Part shown: positions 1 to 7,603 of the stretch, in pieces
How positions within the stretch are numbered: position 1 is the first letter of the stretch
How the letters are laid out: every line of letters starts with the position of its first letter
Source: D2472 sp964444385
GTDB taxonomy: Bacteria > Pseudomonadota > Gammaproteobacteria > Magnimaribacterales > D2472
Reading direction: 5' to 3'
NCBI GenBank assembly: GCA_964444385.1
Contig: CAYUHD010000039.1
Span: 1 to 13,654 of the forward strand
DNA: 13,654 nucleotides
Program-made: the position numbers and the translations under genes
Notes under the pieces: generated by a model
What the model saw: only the letters and a program-made list of their open reading frames with translations
Database searches by the model: none
What the model was told of the DNA's origin: nothing

Positions 1-344
1 TTGATTAAGGCTAATGCTTGCTGAATGCTTGGTTTTTGATATCGCATTGCATAATGTACGTCATATTTATCTTGCTGTTTGTTTAATTTATTCGTCAATT
101 CTGCTGTATTTTTTAATAAAGGAGAAACCTCGCCTGAAATTTTCCAAAGCTTTTTATAAAGCTTACTTGAACTAAATGATCTAAATGGGCAAATGATTAA
201 AGTTACAAGAATAAATCTCAAAAAACCTGGAACATCAATTACTCTGCCATCCATCAAAAACTCTCTTAAGTATTTAAAAACATCAAAATATGAAGGAGAA
301 TCTGGAGTTCCTAAATTAATGAGTAATAGTGCTGGCTTGTTCAT
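1..344 (-). CDS. hemH: Ferrochelatase, N-terminal part (cut by left window edge)
   Basis: Ferrochelatase inserts ferrous iron into protoporphyrin IX, the last step of protohaem synthesis, at the inner face of the cytoplasmic membrane. Translating the minus strand from the ATG at 344 gives about 114 residues with the family's N-terminal signature: LLLINLGTPDSP at residues 6-17, then a KYLREFL segment, the DxRVIDVPG-type stretch, a PFRS segment, an SPLL segment and finally AMRYQKPSIQQAL close to the edge. This order matches the first third of bacterial HemH (about 320-360 residues in full). An AAGAG sequence just before the ATG is a fair ribosome binding site. The first 29 bases overlap the end of the upstream MFS gene, so translation is probably coupled. 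The remaining two thirds, including the catalytic His and Glu, lie outside the window. Identification is strong from motif order; activity cannot be judged. Confidence 0.93.
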   Translation of the reverse strand, partial: MNKPALLLINLGTPDSPSYFDVFKYLREFLMDGRVIDVPGFLRFILVTLIICPFRSFSSSKLYKKLWKISGEVSPLLKNTAELTNKLNKQQDKYDVHYAMRYQKPSIQQALALI

Positions 345-1521
345 GGTCTCTTAATAATGGGTGCCCTATTATAAATAATAAGGAAACAAAGCATAGTGAG
401 GCGCTAAATAAATATAAATACTCAGGTTCAAACTGATATATAGGCATTGCAATGATAGGTACTAAAACATGACCTATAGGCATTACAGACCCCAAATATC
501 CTGCAGCCTTTCCTTGATTGTCTGGAGTTTGAGCTAATGATAAAGATGATGCATTTGCGGGTCTAAACATTCCTGCACCCAATCCATTGATCATCATAGC
601 TAAATAAAACAATGCTATAGATGTAGATAAAGCGGCCAGAATATAAGATATTGTAATTAAAAAAGTGCCATAAATTAATAGTTTATTATTAGCAATAGGT
701 TTTAAGTCTGTAAAAATATATTGACTTACTACTGTTGATATTGAAAGAAGGGTAAAGGTTAAGCTTATTACTAATGGCAAGTCTTTTTCGTCAGAAAAAA
801 TATCAGTTATATAGAAACCAATTGATTGAAGCAAAGATGCTTGACAAAAAGAAGCCAAAGCAGCAATAAATAAAAAAGGCCAGACTGATTTATCTTTAAA
901 TGATAGATTTGAAATAACTTTTTCAGCCCTTTCTTTTAGAGGAGAATCTTTTGGAAAACTCAAAAAAATACCAATGGCAGCAACAAAACCGCATAAAGAA
1001 AAAATATAAAAAGGTAAGCTTTTAGAATACAAAAATAAAAAGCCGCCTATCATAGGACCCATTATGGTTCCTATTAAAAAACTCGACTCTAATCTAGCAA
1101 ATTTCTTTGTTCTCTTAGACCTCTCTGAAATATCTGCCATATAAGCAAAAGCAGCTGGCCTAGTTGCAGAACCAATTAATCCATTTATCAATCTTCCTAA
1201 AATCAATAAAGGTAAAAGGTATATAAAATCTAAAATATTTTTTTCTACAAGAAATAATGGTGTAATTAGTGCAATAATTGAAACTGAATATCCAATAAGA
1301 CCAATGACTGCGATATTTCGTCTCCCATACTTATCAGATGCCTTTCCCCATGATCCACTAGTGATAGCCCAAGCAACTGCAGATATTGAAAATATTGTAG
1401 CCGTCTCAACAACAGATAAACCCAAGTCCCTTGCCAATGGCGGGACCAAAACAAATGCAAATGACTGACCTAAACCGACAGAGAATAAACCGAATTTTAA
1501 CCAAGTTGTGGGTTTATACAA
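316..1521 (-). CDS. MFS transporter, drug-efflux-like (12-TM type)
   Basis: Integral inner-membrane transporter of the major facilitator superfamily. The protein is almost entirely hydrophobic segments, about 400 residues, as expected for 12 membrane helices. MFS motif A is clear in the loop after helix 2: GKASDKYGRR at residues 59-68 (G, D, and the R/K pattern). The RLINGLIGSATRPAAFAYMAD stretch resembles helices 4-5 of DHA1/TetA-like drug:H+ antiporters, so proton-driven efflux of a small molecule is the best guess; the substrate is unknown. Start choice: the open frame runs up to 1611, but that would overlap trpS by about 100 bases. A TTG at 1521 (MYKPTTWLKFGLF...) or a GTG at 1545 gives a normal MFS N-terminus; I chose 1521, with only 8 bases of overlap. 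Neither has a convincing Shine-Dalgarno sequence. Its 3' end overlaps hemH, placing it mid-operon between trpS and hemH. Confidence 0.85.
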   Translation of the reverse strand: MYKPTTWLKFGLFSVGLGQSFAFVLVPPLARDLGLSVVETATIFSISAVAWAITSGSWGKASDKYGRRNIAVIGLIGYSVSIIALITPLFLVEKNILDFIYLLPLLILGRLINGLIGSATRPAAFAYMADISERSKRTKKFARLESSFLIGTIMGPMIGGFLFLYSKSLPFYIFSLCGFVAAIGIFLSFPKDSPLKERAEKVISNLSFKDKSVWPFLFIAALASFCQASLLQSIGFYITDIFSDEKDLPLVISLTFTLLSISTVVSQYIFTDLKPIANNKLLIYGTFLITISYILAALSTSIALFYLAMMINGLGAGMFRPANASSLSLAQTPDNQGKAAGYLGSVMPIGHVLVPIIAMPIYQFEPEYLYLFSASLCFVSLLFIIGHPLLRDHEQASTITH

Positions 1522-2512
1522 TTTTTGAGATGCCCGCTGCCTCACGCAATTTTTTAACAAGTTCTTGAGCTTGAGGGCGAACCTTACAAGCCCCATCAAA
1601 AAATAAATCATTCAAAAGATTTGGTTGATCATTGAGCTCAAGATATTTTTCTCTTATTGGTAAGATTTCCTTATTAATTACCGAAAATAATTCTTTTTTA
1701 GCATCTCCCCAGCTTATTCCGTCCTTATATGCTTGTTCCATAGATTGAATTTGATCTTTGGTACCAAAAAATGAATATAGTTGAAAGAGAGTACAATTTT
1801 CAGTATCTTTTGGCTCTCCTGGTTCTAAAGAATTAGTAATAATCTTAGCAATAGATTCTTGAAGAGCTTTCTCTGTTGATAGAAATGGGATGATGTTGTT
1901 ATATGATTTACTCATCTTTCTTCCATCATTACCGGGCACAGAGATTTCATTTTGAATTATCGTTTCTGGCAAAGTTAATATATTTGAATAAGTATGATTA
2001 AATTTCCCTGCAATATCTCGAGTCATCTCCATATGTTGAGCTTGATCTGGGCCAACTGGAACATGGGTAGCATTAAAAAGTAAAATATCTGCAGCCATTA
2101 AGACAGGGTAAGAAAAAAGACCCATATTAATACCCTTATCATCATCACTTTTAGATTGGGTGTTATCAGCAACAATTGTTTTATAGGCATGCGCTCGATT
2201 CAATAACCCTTTTGCTGCACAACAATTCAAGATCCAAGTTAATTCATGGACTTCAGGAATATCTGACTGCCTATAAAAATAAGACTGTTCTGGGTCAAGG
2301 CCAGATGATAACCATGCTAGAGCAACATTTTTTACACTCCTTTCAATCTCTTTAGAATCTGGTTGTTTAATCAAGGCGTGATAGTCTGCTAAGAAAAAAT
2401 ATGAATCATTGTTTGGGCCTACTAGCTCAAGGGCAGGTTTTATTGCACCCAAATAATTTCCAATATGGGGAGTACCAGTTGTTGTAATTCCTGTTAAAAT
2501 TCTTTTTCTCAT
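1514..2512 (-). CDS. trpS: Tryptophanyl-tRNA synthetase
   Basis: Class Ic aminoacyl-tRNA synthetase, cytoplasmic, charging tRNA-Trp with tryptophan at the cost of ATP. The 332 residues match the usual bacterial length (about 330-350). The class I HIGH signature appears as PHIGN at residues 15-19 within TGTPHIGNYLGAI, and the KMSKS loop is exact at residues 199-203. The conserved YPVLMAADIL segment (135-144) and VPVGPDQAQHMEMTRDIA (151-168) are the TrpRS core around the amino-acid pocket. The GITTTGTPHIGNYLGAIKPA start is typical of the TrpRS subtype known from Pseudomonas and Xanthomonas rather than the E. coli subtype. The ATG at 2512 lacks a visible Shine-Dalgarno sequence, and a perfect TATAAT lies only 10-15 bases upstream, so the mRNA may be leaderless or nearly so. 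It is the first gene of the trpS-MFS-hemH unit and diverges from the DUF349 gene. Confidence 0.97.
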   Translation of the reverse strand: MRKRILTGITTTGTPHIGNYLGAIKPALELVGPNNDSYFFLADYHALIKQPDSKEIERSVKNVALAWLSSGLDPEQSYFYRQSDIPEVHELTWILNCCAAKGLLNRAHAYKTIVADNTQSKSDDDKGINMGLFSYPVLMAADILLFNATHVPVGPDQAQHMEMTRDIAGKFNHTYSNILTLPETIIQNEISVPGNDGRKMSKSYNNIIPFLSTEKALQESIAKIITNSLEPGEPKDTENCTLFQLYSFFGTKDQIQSMEQAYKDGISWGDAKKELFSVINKEILPIREKYLELNDQPNLLNDLFFDGACKVRPQAQELVKKLREAAGISKIV

Positions 2513-2521
2513 TTAGAGATA

Positions 2522-2529
2522 ATTATAAA
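2522..2529. promoter_or_regulatory. Overlapping divergent -10 elements between trpS and the DUF349 gene
   Basis: The 34-base spacer between the two divergent start codons holds ATTATAAA. Read on the minus strand, 2527-2522 is TATAAT, the perfect sigma-70 -10 hexamer, placed so that transcription would begin a few bases before the trpS ATG. Read on the plus strand, 2524-2529 is TATAAA, placed about 18 bases before the GTG of the DUF349 gene. No good -35 element is visible for either direction, and any -35 would lie inside the opposite gene's start. The call rests on position and sequence only. Confidence 0.45.
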
Positions 2530-2546
2530 CATCAAAAGTAACTATT

Positions 2547-3977
2547 GTGGAAACTCATAAAATTTTATTTGAATCCTTAGATAAGGCTGAAAAATATTTT
2601 GAAGCTGGAGAAATTAAATTAGCTCAAAAACTTGTTAATGAAGTATCGAGATCAATTAAATCTGAAGGCAAAGTATCTAATAAACTCAAGCATAGATTTA
2701 ATTTTATGTCTGCTCAATCAAGGTATTTCAACGATATTTCATCTTTTGCAACAAACCCGAAAAGAAATAAAATTATTAAAGATATTGAGGCTCTAATATC
2801 TAACCCTCATGACAACCCAAAAAAACAGGCAAACCAAATCCATAGACTACAAACTAAATGGCAGTTACTTGATCAATCATCTAAACCAGCGGGACAAGAA
2901 CAGTGGATGACATTTAAAAGTCTGACTGATAAAGCTTGGGAGCCTTGTGCTCAATATTATGATGAATTAAAAGCTAAAAAAATTTCAAATGCCAAAGAAA
3001 GAGAAAAAATAATCAAGAATCTTATCCAGTATACAGAAGCTCATAATTCCAAATGGCCTAATTTAATAGAAATAAGTAAATACATGAGTAAAACCTTTAA
3101 AAGCTGGCAGAGCTTTTCTCCTGTATTAGATGAAGACTTTACAAAGTTAAAAGCTGCATATCAGCAAGCTAGAAAGCCAATCAATGAAGCAATTCGGGAT
3201 CAAGAAAACAAAAACTACAAAATTAAAGAAGCTTTAATTGAAAGAGTCAAGCTAATTAATGATGAGAATAATCAAATTTGCATTCAAAAATTTAAAAAAA
3301 TTAAACGCGAGTATCAAGATACAGGCCCTGCTGGAAAAAAAAATGAGTCTGTGCTTTGGAATAAACTCAATGCAGAAGCTGACAGATTTTTTGAGACAGA
3401 GAAAGCGCTAATAAATGATGAGCTAGCAATCATCACAGATCTTTCAAATCAGCTTGAACAAGATAATTGCTCTACAAAAAACATCAAAGATAAGCTAAAA
3501 GAATTAAATAAAACAAGAAAATTACCTCAATTCATAAAACTTCAAAAAGCTATAAAAGCATATGAAACTAAGAAAATTGATGCCATTAATGCTAAAAAGA
3601 TTGAATCTTATCAGGACCTGTTAAGTCATCTTGACACCAATGAAGAAAACAACTCAATTATCCATAAAGATATATTTAACACACTAAAAAAACCTCTGTA
3701 CACTGGTGATAAAGAACAGCTACTTGAAAGCGTAGTTAAGCTAGAATTAATAGCTCAAATTGATCCCCCTGCATCAAATAAACTATTAAAACAAAAATTC
3801 TCAATTGAAATGTTGCAAAATAAATTCTCTGGTAGAAATACGACCAATGAAGAAATTAAAGAATTAATAATTAAATGCATTAACAACCTTCAATCAAAAA
3901 AAGTTAATGCCAATGAGCTTAAAATGTGGAAAAGAATTAATAAAGTATTGACCAAAGTTACTAATCAGCTTCCTTAA
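2547..3977 (+). CDS. DUF349 family protein, short form
   Basis: Cytoplasmic, strongly charged, mainly helical protein of 476 residues; biochemical role unknown. Two DUF349-type units can be seen: one around residues 95-150 (LQTKWQLLDQ, then W120, F123, D128, W131) and one around 247-300 (FKKIKREYQDTGPAG, then LW at 270-271 and RFF at 280-282). The C-terminal segment VVKLELIAQIDPPASNKLL (396-414) corresponds to the conserved tail of gammaproteobacterial DUF349 proteins, where a leucine-rich helix precedes a 'gvdSP' turn. Those relatives are, from memory, usually near 900 residues, so this copy looks shortened, with fewer repeats. The start is GTG at 2547 with no obvious ribosome binding site; the next in-frame ATG (codon 54) would remove well-formed helical sequence. 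The last 17 bases overlap the 3' end of the convergent MATE gene. Long alpha-helices suggest a coiled-coil or scaffold role, which is inference. Confidence 0.8.
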   Translation: METHKILFESLDKAEKYFEAGEIKLAQKLVNEVSRSIKSEGKVSNKLKHRFNFMSAQSRYFNDISSFATNPKRNKIIKDIEALISNPHDNPKKQANQIHRLQTKWQLLDQSSKPAGQEQWMTFKSLTDKAWEPCAQYYDELKAKKISNAKEREKIIKNLIQYTEAHNSKWPNLIEISKYMSKTFKSWQSFSPVLDEDFTKLKAAYQQARKPINEAIRDQENKNYKIKEALIERVKLINDENNQICIQKFKKIKREYQDTGPAGKKNESVLWNKLNAEADRFFETEKALINDELAIITDLSNQLEQDNCSTKNIKDKLKELNKTRKLPQFIKLQKAIKAYETKKIDAINAKKIESYQDLLSHLDTNEENNSIIHKDIFNTLKKPLYTGDKEQLLESVVKLELIAQIDPPASNKLLKQKFSIEMLQNKFSGRNTTNEEIKELIIKCINNLQSKKVNANELKMWKRINKVLTKVTNQLP

Positions 3978-5322
3978 ACTTTAAGACATTCATCCATTTA
4001 TCAGATCTAAACCTAGCAACATACAAGAAACCTTTTACAACATAGTCAGCAACAAGCGTTGAAAATATTACTTCAATCCTTGCATCAAGCAAAAAGAAAA
4101 TTACTGCAAGAAAAACTCTTATAAAAAGCAAACATGTTAGTGTAATTACTAATGGAGTTTTAGTATCACCTGCTCCTCTCAATGCTCCTCCTAGAGAAAA
4201 TTCAATAGCCATGAGTGGCTGCATTGATCCAAGCAGCCAAATAAATATTACTGCTAATCGAACTACATCGTCATTATCAATCATGAATCTAGCCAAGGGT
4301 TCTGCAAAAATAGTTAAAACTAGACCGAAAAAAGTCATCGATATTATTGAGAGTCTCATGGCACCCCAACCAGCTCTTTTAGCTTGTTCCTTGTTATGTG
4401 CTCCCAAATGTTGGCCAACTAGAGTTGCACCAGCTATGGAGAAACCAAAACCAATAACGAACGAAATAGATAGAATTTGAACTCCAATTCCATAAGCTGC
4501 ATAAGCTTCAGTACCATAAAATGCAACCAAAATAAGAAAAGCTGTAATTCCTATTTGAAAAATTAATTGCTCCACAGCGGCTGGCAGACCAACTTGAAAT
4601 ATTTCTTTCACTCTAGAAATATCTAACTTAAAAATAGATGAATATCTAACTGGTAATTGATTGGATAACCAAAAAACTACTAATAATGCTGCTCCAATTA
4701 CAAATGAGACTCCATTACCAAGAGCTGCTCCTACTACCCCATATCGAGGAAAGCCAAGCCAACCATTAACGAAAACTAGCATGAAAAAAATAGCAAATAA
4801 ATTCATAATTAATCCAATTACCATTGGGGTCTTAACATCTCCAACTGCTCTCAAAGCAGTAATCAAACCCATACCACACCCAAAACCAACATAAAATGGA
4901 GATATAGCTTTGAGATACTCAATGGAAAGGATAAGAGCTTGATCCTTTAAACCAAAAAATCTTACTAAGGGTTCAGCAAATTGCCAAATTAGAATGGCTG
5001 AGATTAAAGCTAAGAAAATGACTAATTGGACAGTTCTGGTAAAAAAGATGCCTGCCTCAGATTTATCATTTGCGCCCCAATTCCTAGCTATTAGTGCAGT
5101 TGATCCAGCCAATACCCCAGTAAGTATCGCCTGCATAATAAAGGTGACTCTCTGGCCTGTAACAGCAGCCGCAATAGCATCAGGGCCTAGATTACCGACA
5201 ACTTTTATTGCAACAATTGAACTCGTTGCATAAAACAGATTTGTAATGATAGATGGCCAAGCAAGTGTCCATACACCCATTGAACCTCTTGGGATTTTTG
5301 TTCCCTCATCTAGAACTTCCAA
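3961..5322 (-). CDS. MATE family multidrug/Na+(H+) antiporter
   Basis: Inner-membrane efflux protein of the multidrug and toxic compound extrusion family, exporting organic compounds in exchange for Na+ or H+. At 453 residues it has the normal 12-helix length. The two homologous halves are visible. The first has LAWPSIITNLFYATSSIVAIKVVGNLG (20-46) and a TALIARNWGAND loop (75-86). The second has VGLPAAVEQLIFQIG, then YAAYGIGVQI, GATLVGQHLGAHN and RGAGDTKTP, all typical NorM/DinF-like positions. The start given is a TTG three bases after the stop of the upstream small gene. An in-frame ATG at 5280, preceded by AAGAGG, is an alternative, but it would remove the EGTKIPRGS lead-in that MATE proteins usually have before helix 1. 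It is the last gene of the minus-strand unit containing a TetR regulator, so it may be the regulator's efflux target. Substrate unknown. Confidence 0.9.
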   Translation of the reverse strand: MEVLDEGTKIPRGSMGVWTLAWPSIITNLFYATSSIVAIKVVGNLGPDAIAAAVTGQRVTFIMQAILTGVLAGSTALIARNWGANDKSEAGIFFTRTVQLVIFLALISAILIWQFAEPLVRFFGLKDQALILSIEYLKAISPFYVGFGCGMGLITALRAVGDVKTPMVIGLIMNLFAIFFMLVFVNGWLGFPRYGVVGAALGNGVSFVIGAALLVVFWLSNQLPVRYSSIFKLDISRVKEIFQVGLPAAVEQLIFQIGITAFLILVAFYGTEAYAAYGIGVQILSISFVIGFGFSIAGATLVGQHLGAHNKEQAKRAGWGAMRLSIISMTFFGLVLTIFAEPLARFMIDNDDVVRLAVIFIWLLGSMQPLMAIEFSLGGALRGAGDTKTPLVITLTCLLFIRVFLAVIFFLLDARIEVIFSTLVADYVVKGFLYVARFRSDKWMNVLKFKEAD

Positions 5323-5325
5323 TTG

Positions 5326-5571
5326 TTAAGAATCTTTGATTGAGCCTATATAAATAACACCAAATATTAGCGTCATTGAAAATGCAACTAAAAGAGAATC
5401 TTGAGATTTAGATATCTTAGCTCTATAAATGACGCACTCAATTAAATGGGCAAATAGTAATAAATAAAAAATACTAGATGCAGCATAAAAGAGCCATCCA
5501 TTAAATGGCTCTAACAAATTAACAATACCAACAGCCCAAAGAATAAGAATAATTATGTGTGGTGCTTTCAT
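5326..5571 (-). CDS. Small membrane protein, DUF1145-like
   Basis: An 81-residue protein with three predicted membrane segments at about 5-18, 25-45 and 61-77, so an inner-membrane protein. The N-terminal pattern LWAVGIVNLLEPF (11-23) followed by a hydrophobic stretch and a conserved-looking HLIE (42-45) resembles the DUF1145 family (the E. coli YhhL type: W, then NLxxPF, then a helix ending in H). That assignment is from remembered family pattern and is moderate. The function of DUF1145 is not established. The ATG at 5571 overlaps the TetR stop by four bases (ATGA) and has a good ribosome binding site, AGAGG at 5581-5577 with five bases of spacing. The MATE gene begins three bases after its stop, so all three genes are very likely co-translated from one message. 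It could be an accessory subunit of the neighbouring transporter; nothing in the sequence proves this. Confidence 0.72.
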   Translation of the reverse strand: MKAPHIIILILWAVGIVNLLEPFNGWLFYAASSIFYLLLFAHLIECVIYRAKISKSQDSLLVAFSMTLIFGVIYIGSIKDS

Positions 5572-6170
5572 TGTAACCTCTGAAAATTAGTTGAATACAT
5601 TCTATCAATCATGTTTTCAATGAATGTTTGAAACTGAGAGTAAGATTCATTATCAGTAATTGCATACCAATGATGCAAATAAAATAAAGATCCAAATAGA
5701 AAATTACGTTGCTCTTCTGGATTTCCATGGATTATAGAACCGTCACTTTGACCTTTTATAAACCAGTCAGTCCACATTATATATTGCTTTGCCTCATTAG
5801 ATTTGATGACATCATATTTTGCAAATTCAGAAAGTGATTTTGGAAGTTGCATTAAAAGTGTCAGCCCATTGATAGTCATTGCTCTATTGGTATAAATTTT
5901 AATTTTTTCAAGGTTATTAACTTCCATTCCATTGATTGATTTAATCAAAATATCAAGGTTAGATTGAATAGAAAGAATAACTTCAATAAATAAATCTCCT
6001 TTGCTATTAAAGTAATAGTAAATAGATTTGTCAGTTAAATCTAAAGATCTTGTAATTTGCTCAAGCTTACTATTGTTGTAACCATACTGAGAAAATATTG
6101 CAACAGCTGATTCAAGAATTAAATCTTTTTTCTTGGTTCTTTTGGGTATATTTTTTATATTTAATTCCAT
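5568..6170 (-). CDS. TetR/AcrR family transcriptional regulator
   Basis: A 200-residue DNA-binding regulator of typical TetR length. The N-terminal helix-turn-helix domain is clear: DLILESAVAIFSQYGYNNSK (16-35), then LEQITRSLDLTDKSIYYYFN (36-55), then SKGDLFIEVI (56-65), matching the TetR_N pattern of A-x-x-xFxxxGY ... ITxxLxxxxxSIYYYFxxKxxL. The C-terminal 130 residues are helical and unlike any member I can name, as expected for the ligand-binding and dimer domain. Family members are mostly repressors released by a small ligand. I chose the ATG at 6170; a TTG at 6185 would add five residues. Neither has a visible ribosome binding site. The gene lies 29 bases after the GPH symporter and overlaps the DUF1145-like gene by four bases, so it probably controls its own operon (symporter and MATE pump), a common arrangement for TetR-regulated efflux. 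Confidence 0.92.
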   Translation of the reverse strand: MELNIKNIPKRTKKKDLILESAVAIFSQYGYNNSKLEQITRSLDLTDKSIYYYFNSKGDLFIEVILSIQSNLDILIKSINGMEVNNLEKIKIYTNRAMTINGLTLLMQLPKSLSEFAKYDVIKSNEAKQYIMWTDWFIKGQSDGSIIHGNPEEQRNFLFGSLFYLHHWYAITDNESYSQFQTFIENMIDRMYSTNFQRLQ

Positions 6171-6177
6171 ATATAAA

Positions 6178-6196
6178 GTATACAAACATTAACGTT
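6178..6196. promoter_or_regulatory. Candidate operator or promoter segment upstream of the TetR gene
   Basis: The short gap between the symporter stop and the TetR start contains two small perfect palindromes, GTATAC (6178-6183) and AACGTT (6191-6196), spaced 13 bases centre to centre, near one helical turn. TetR proteins bind palindromic sites close to their own start, so the position fits. Six-base palindromes are common by chance in AT-rich DNA, so this is only a candidate. Confidence 0.2.
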
Positions 6197-6199
6197 CAA

Positions 6200-7603
6200 T
6201 CACCTAACCTCTAATTGAGTAAGAATTTTCTCATGCCTGCTTCTATCAATTTTATAGAGAGAGAAAATTCCAAATGGGATGATCATCAGAACTGCTACCA
6301 GTGGACCTTGAATCATAGCTAAATTAAAAATTTGATCTGAATTTGGATCTACCTTTATTCCTTGAGGAAAACCAATAAACTCAAGCGCAAGACCAGCCAT
6401 TAAGATACCTAGACCAGTATTTAATTTACCTATCAATGAGCTAGAGGCATACATTAGGCCTTGCTGACCAATGTTACTTTCAAGCTCTACTTCATCGCTA
6501 ATATCGCCCAACATTGATTCTCTTATAATTGCACTTGAAGATAAGCAACCATTTGCGATATAGATAAAAGGGATTATTGCGAAGAACAAATTCCAAGATC
6601 CAGATGATGGAAGAATGTTAGTCATGTATAAAAAAATAGGTATAGGAGGAATGAGGGCTGCAAAAGTTATTGCAAATAGTAAAATAGTTTTTTTCTCATA
6701 AATTTGAACTAATCGCGGAACTACTAGAAATGCGGTAAACGTAGCGAGCACATAAATACCTAGAAAGGAGGCTATCATTATAGATTTAAACTCCCAAAAA
6801 TATGTATTCATATAAATTTGCAAAGAACTTCCCATGCCCCAACTAACTGCTATAAACAAATAGCCAAAAAAGAAAATTAGAAAAGATTTATTTTTTAAAG
6901 CTATCAAAATTTGAGAAAAAATTAGTTTTAAATTAAAAACTTGAGTCTCTACTTTTGTATTAGTGCAATACTTAAGAGTTCCAAAATATGTAACGAGCAC
7001 AGAAATGCACATTATAGATGCGCCAGTCATACCATAATAAATCCATGGCTCAGGATTCTTGGTACCAGGAATATAATCAGGAGTATCTTTAAAAAACACA
7101 ATGTAGGCTAAAAATGCATTGAATAAGCCCCCTGCCCACCCAAACATTTCTCGAGCAGCAAATATTGAAGTTCTTTCTGTATAAGACCGAGACATTTCAC
7201 TCCCCAAGGATCGATGTGGCACGTCAAATATTGTCATTCCAAGTCTTGTCAAAATAGTAAAAGTAAGCATCCACAAAAATAATTGTTGTTGGGACAGATT
7301 CCAAACGGGCTGAATAGAAAACAGCATGAAATATGACAAACCCATAGGAATTATGCCTAAAAGAAAATAAGGATGTCTTCTTCCTAAACGATGATTAGTT
7401 CTATCTGAAATCACGCCCATGATAGGGTCAGTAAATGCATCAACTATCAAAGCAATAAAGATTGCAAGACTGGCAAGACCCGGTGTCAAGCCTATGACAT
7501 TAGAGTAGAAAAATAAAAGAAAAAAAGTAAAAGCATCAGTCTTTACTCCATTCGCAACCGCACCAGAGGCATAAAAAAATTTTTCTTTAGCTTGAATGGC
7601 CAT
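6200..7603 (-). CDS. GPH-type (glycoside-pentoside-hexuronide) cation symporter, MFS_2
   Basis: Inner-membrane transporter of 467 residues with 12 hydrophobic segments. The GPH signature is clear in the helix 2-3 region: DAFTDPIMGVISDRT (55-69) followed by GRRHPYF (74-80), where family members carry D-x-x-x-DP-x-x-G-x-x-SD-x-T and GRRxP. These proteins (MelB, XylP, UidB and YicJ types) import sugars, glycosides or hexuronides with Na+ or H+; several distant marine members have unknown substrates. The second half is less conserved but keeps helices of the right length, including SWGMGSSLQIYMNTYFW (about 254-270). The ATG at 7603 is the only good start; TATACAAT on the minus strand (7619-7612) could be its -10. 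It is the first gene of the unit that continues into TetR, the DUF1145-like gene and MATE. Import by this protein and efflux by MATE under one regulator would be unusual but coherent for uptake of a partly toxic compound. Confidence 0.88.
   Translation of the reverse strand: MAIQAKEKFFYASGAVANGVKTDAFTFFLLFFYSNVIGLTPGLASLAIFIALIVDAFTDPIMGVISDRTNHRLGRRHPYFLLGIIPMGLSYFMLFSIQPVWNLSQQQLFLWMLTFTILTRLGMTIFDVPHRSLGSEMSRSYTERTSIFAAREMFGWAGGLFNAFLAYIVFFKDTPDYIPGTKNPEPWIYYGMTGASIMCISVLVTYFGTLKYCTNTKVETQVFNLKLIFSQILIALKNKSFLIFFFGYLFIAVSWGMGSSLQIYMNTYFWEFKSIMIASFLGIYVLATFTAFLVVPRLVQIYEKKTILLFAITFAALIPPIPIFLYMTNILPSSGSWNLFFAIIPFIYIANGCLSSSAIIRESMLGDISDEVELESNIGQQGLMYASSSLIGKLNTGLGILMAGLALEFIGFPQGIKVDPNSDQIFNLAMIQGPLVAVLMIIPFGIFSLYKIDRSRHEKILTQLEVR

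Noticed and set aside
1522..1611. Longer N-terminus for the MFS transporter starting at 1611
   Set aside because: It lies inside the trpS C-terminal coding region, and the extra residues are basic, non-conserved and read from the trpS +1 frame.
4211..5233. Three plus-strand open frames inside the MATE gene
   Set aside because: They are low-complexity T/P/A/K-rich readings of membrane-helix codons on the opposite strand, with no motifs or ribosome binding sites.
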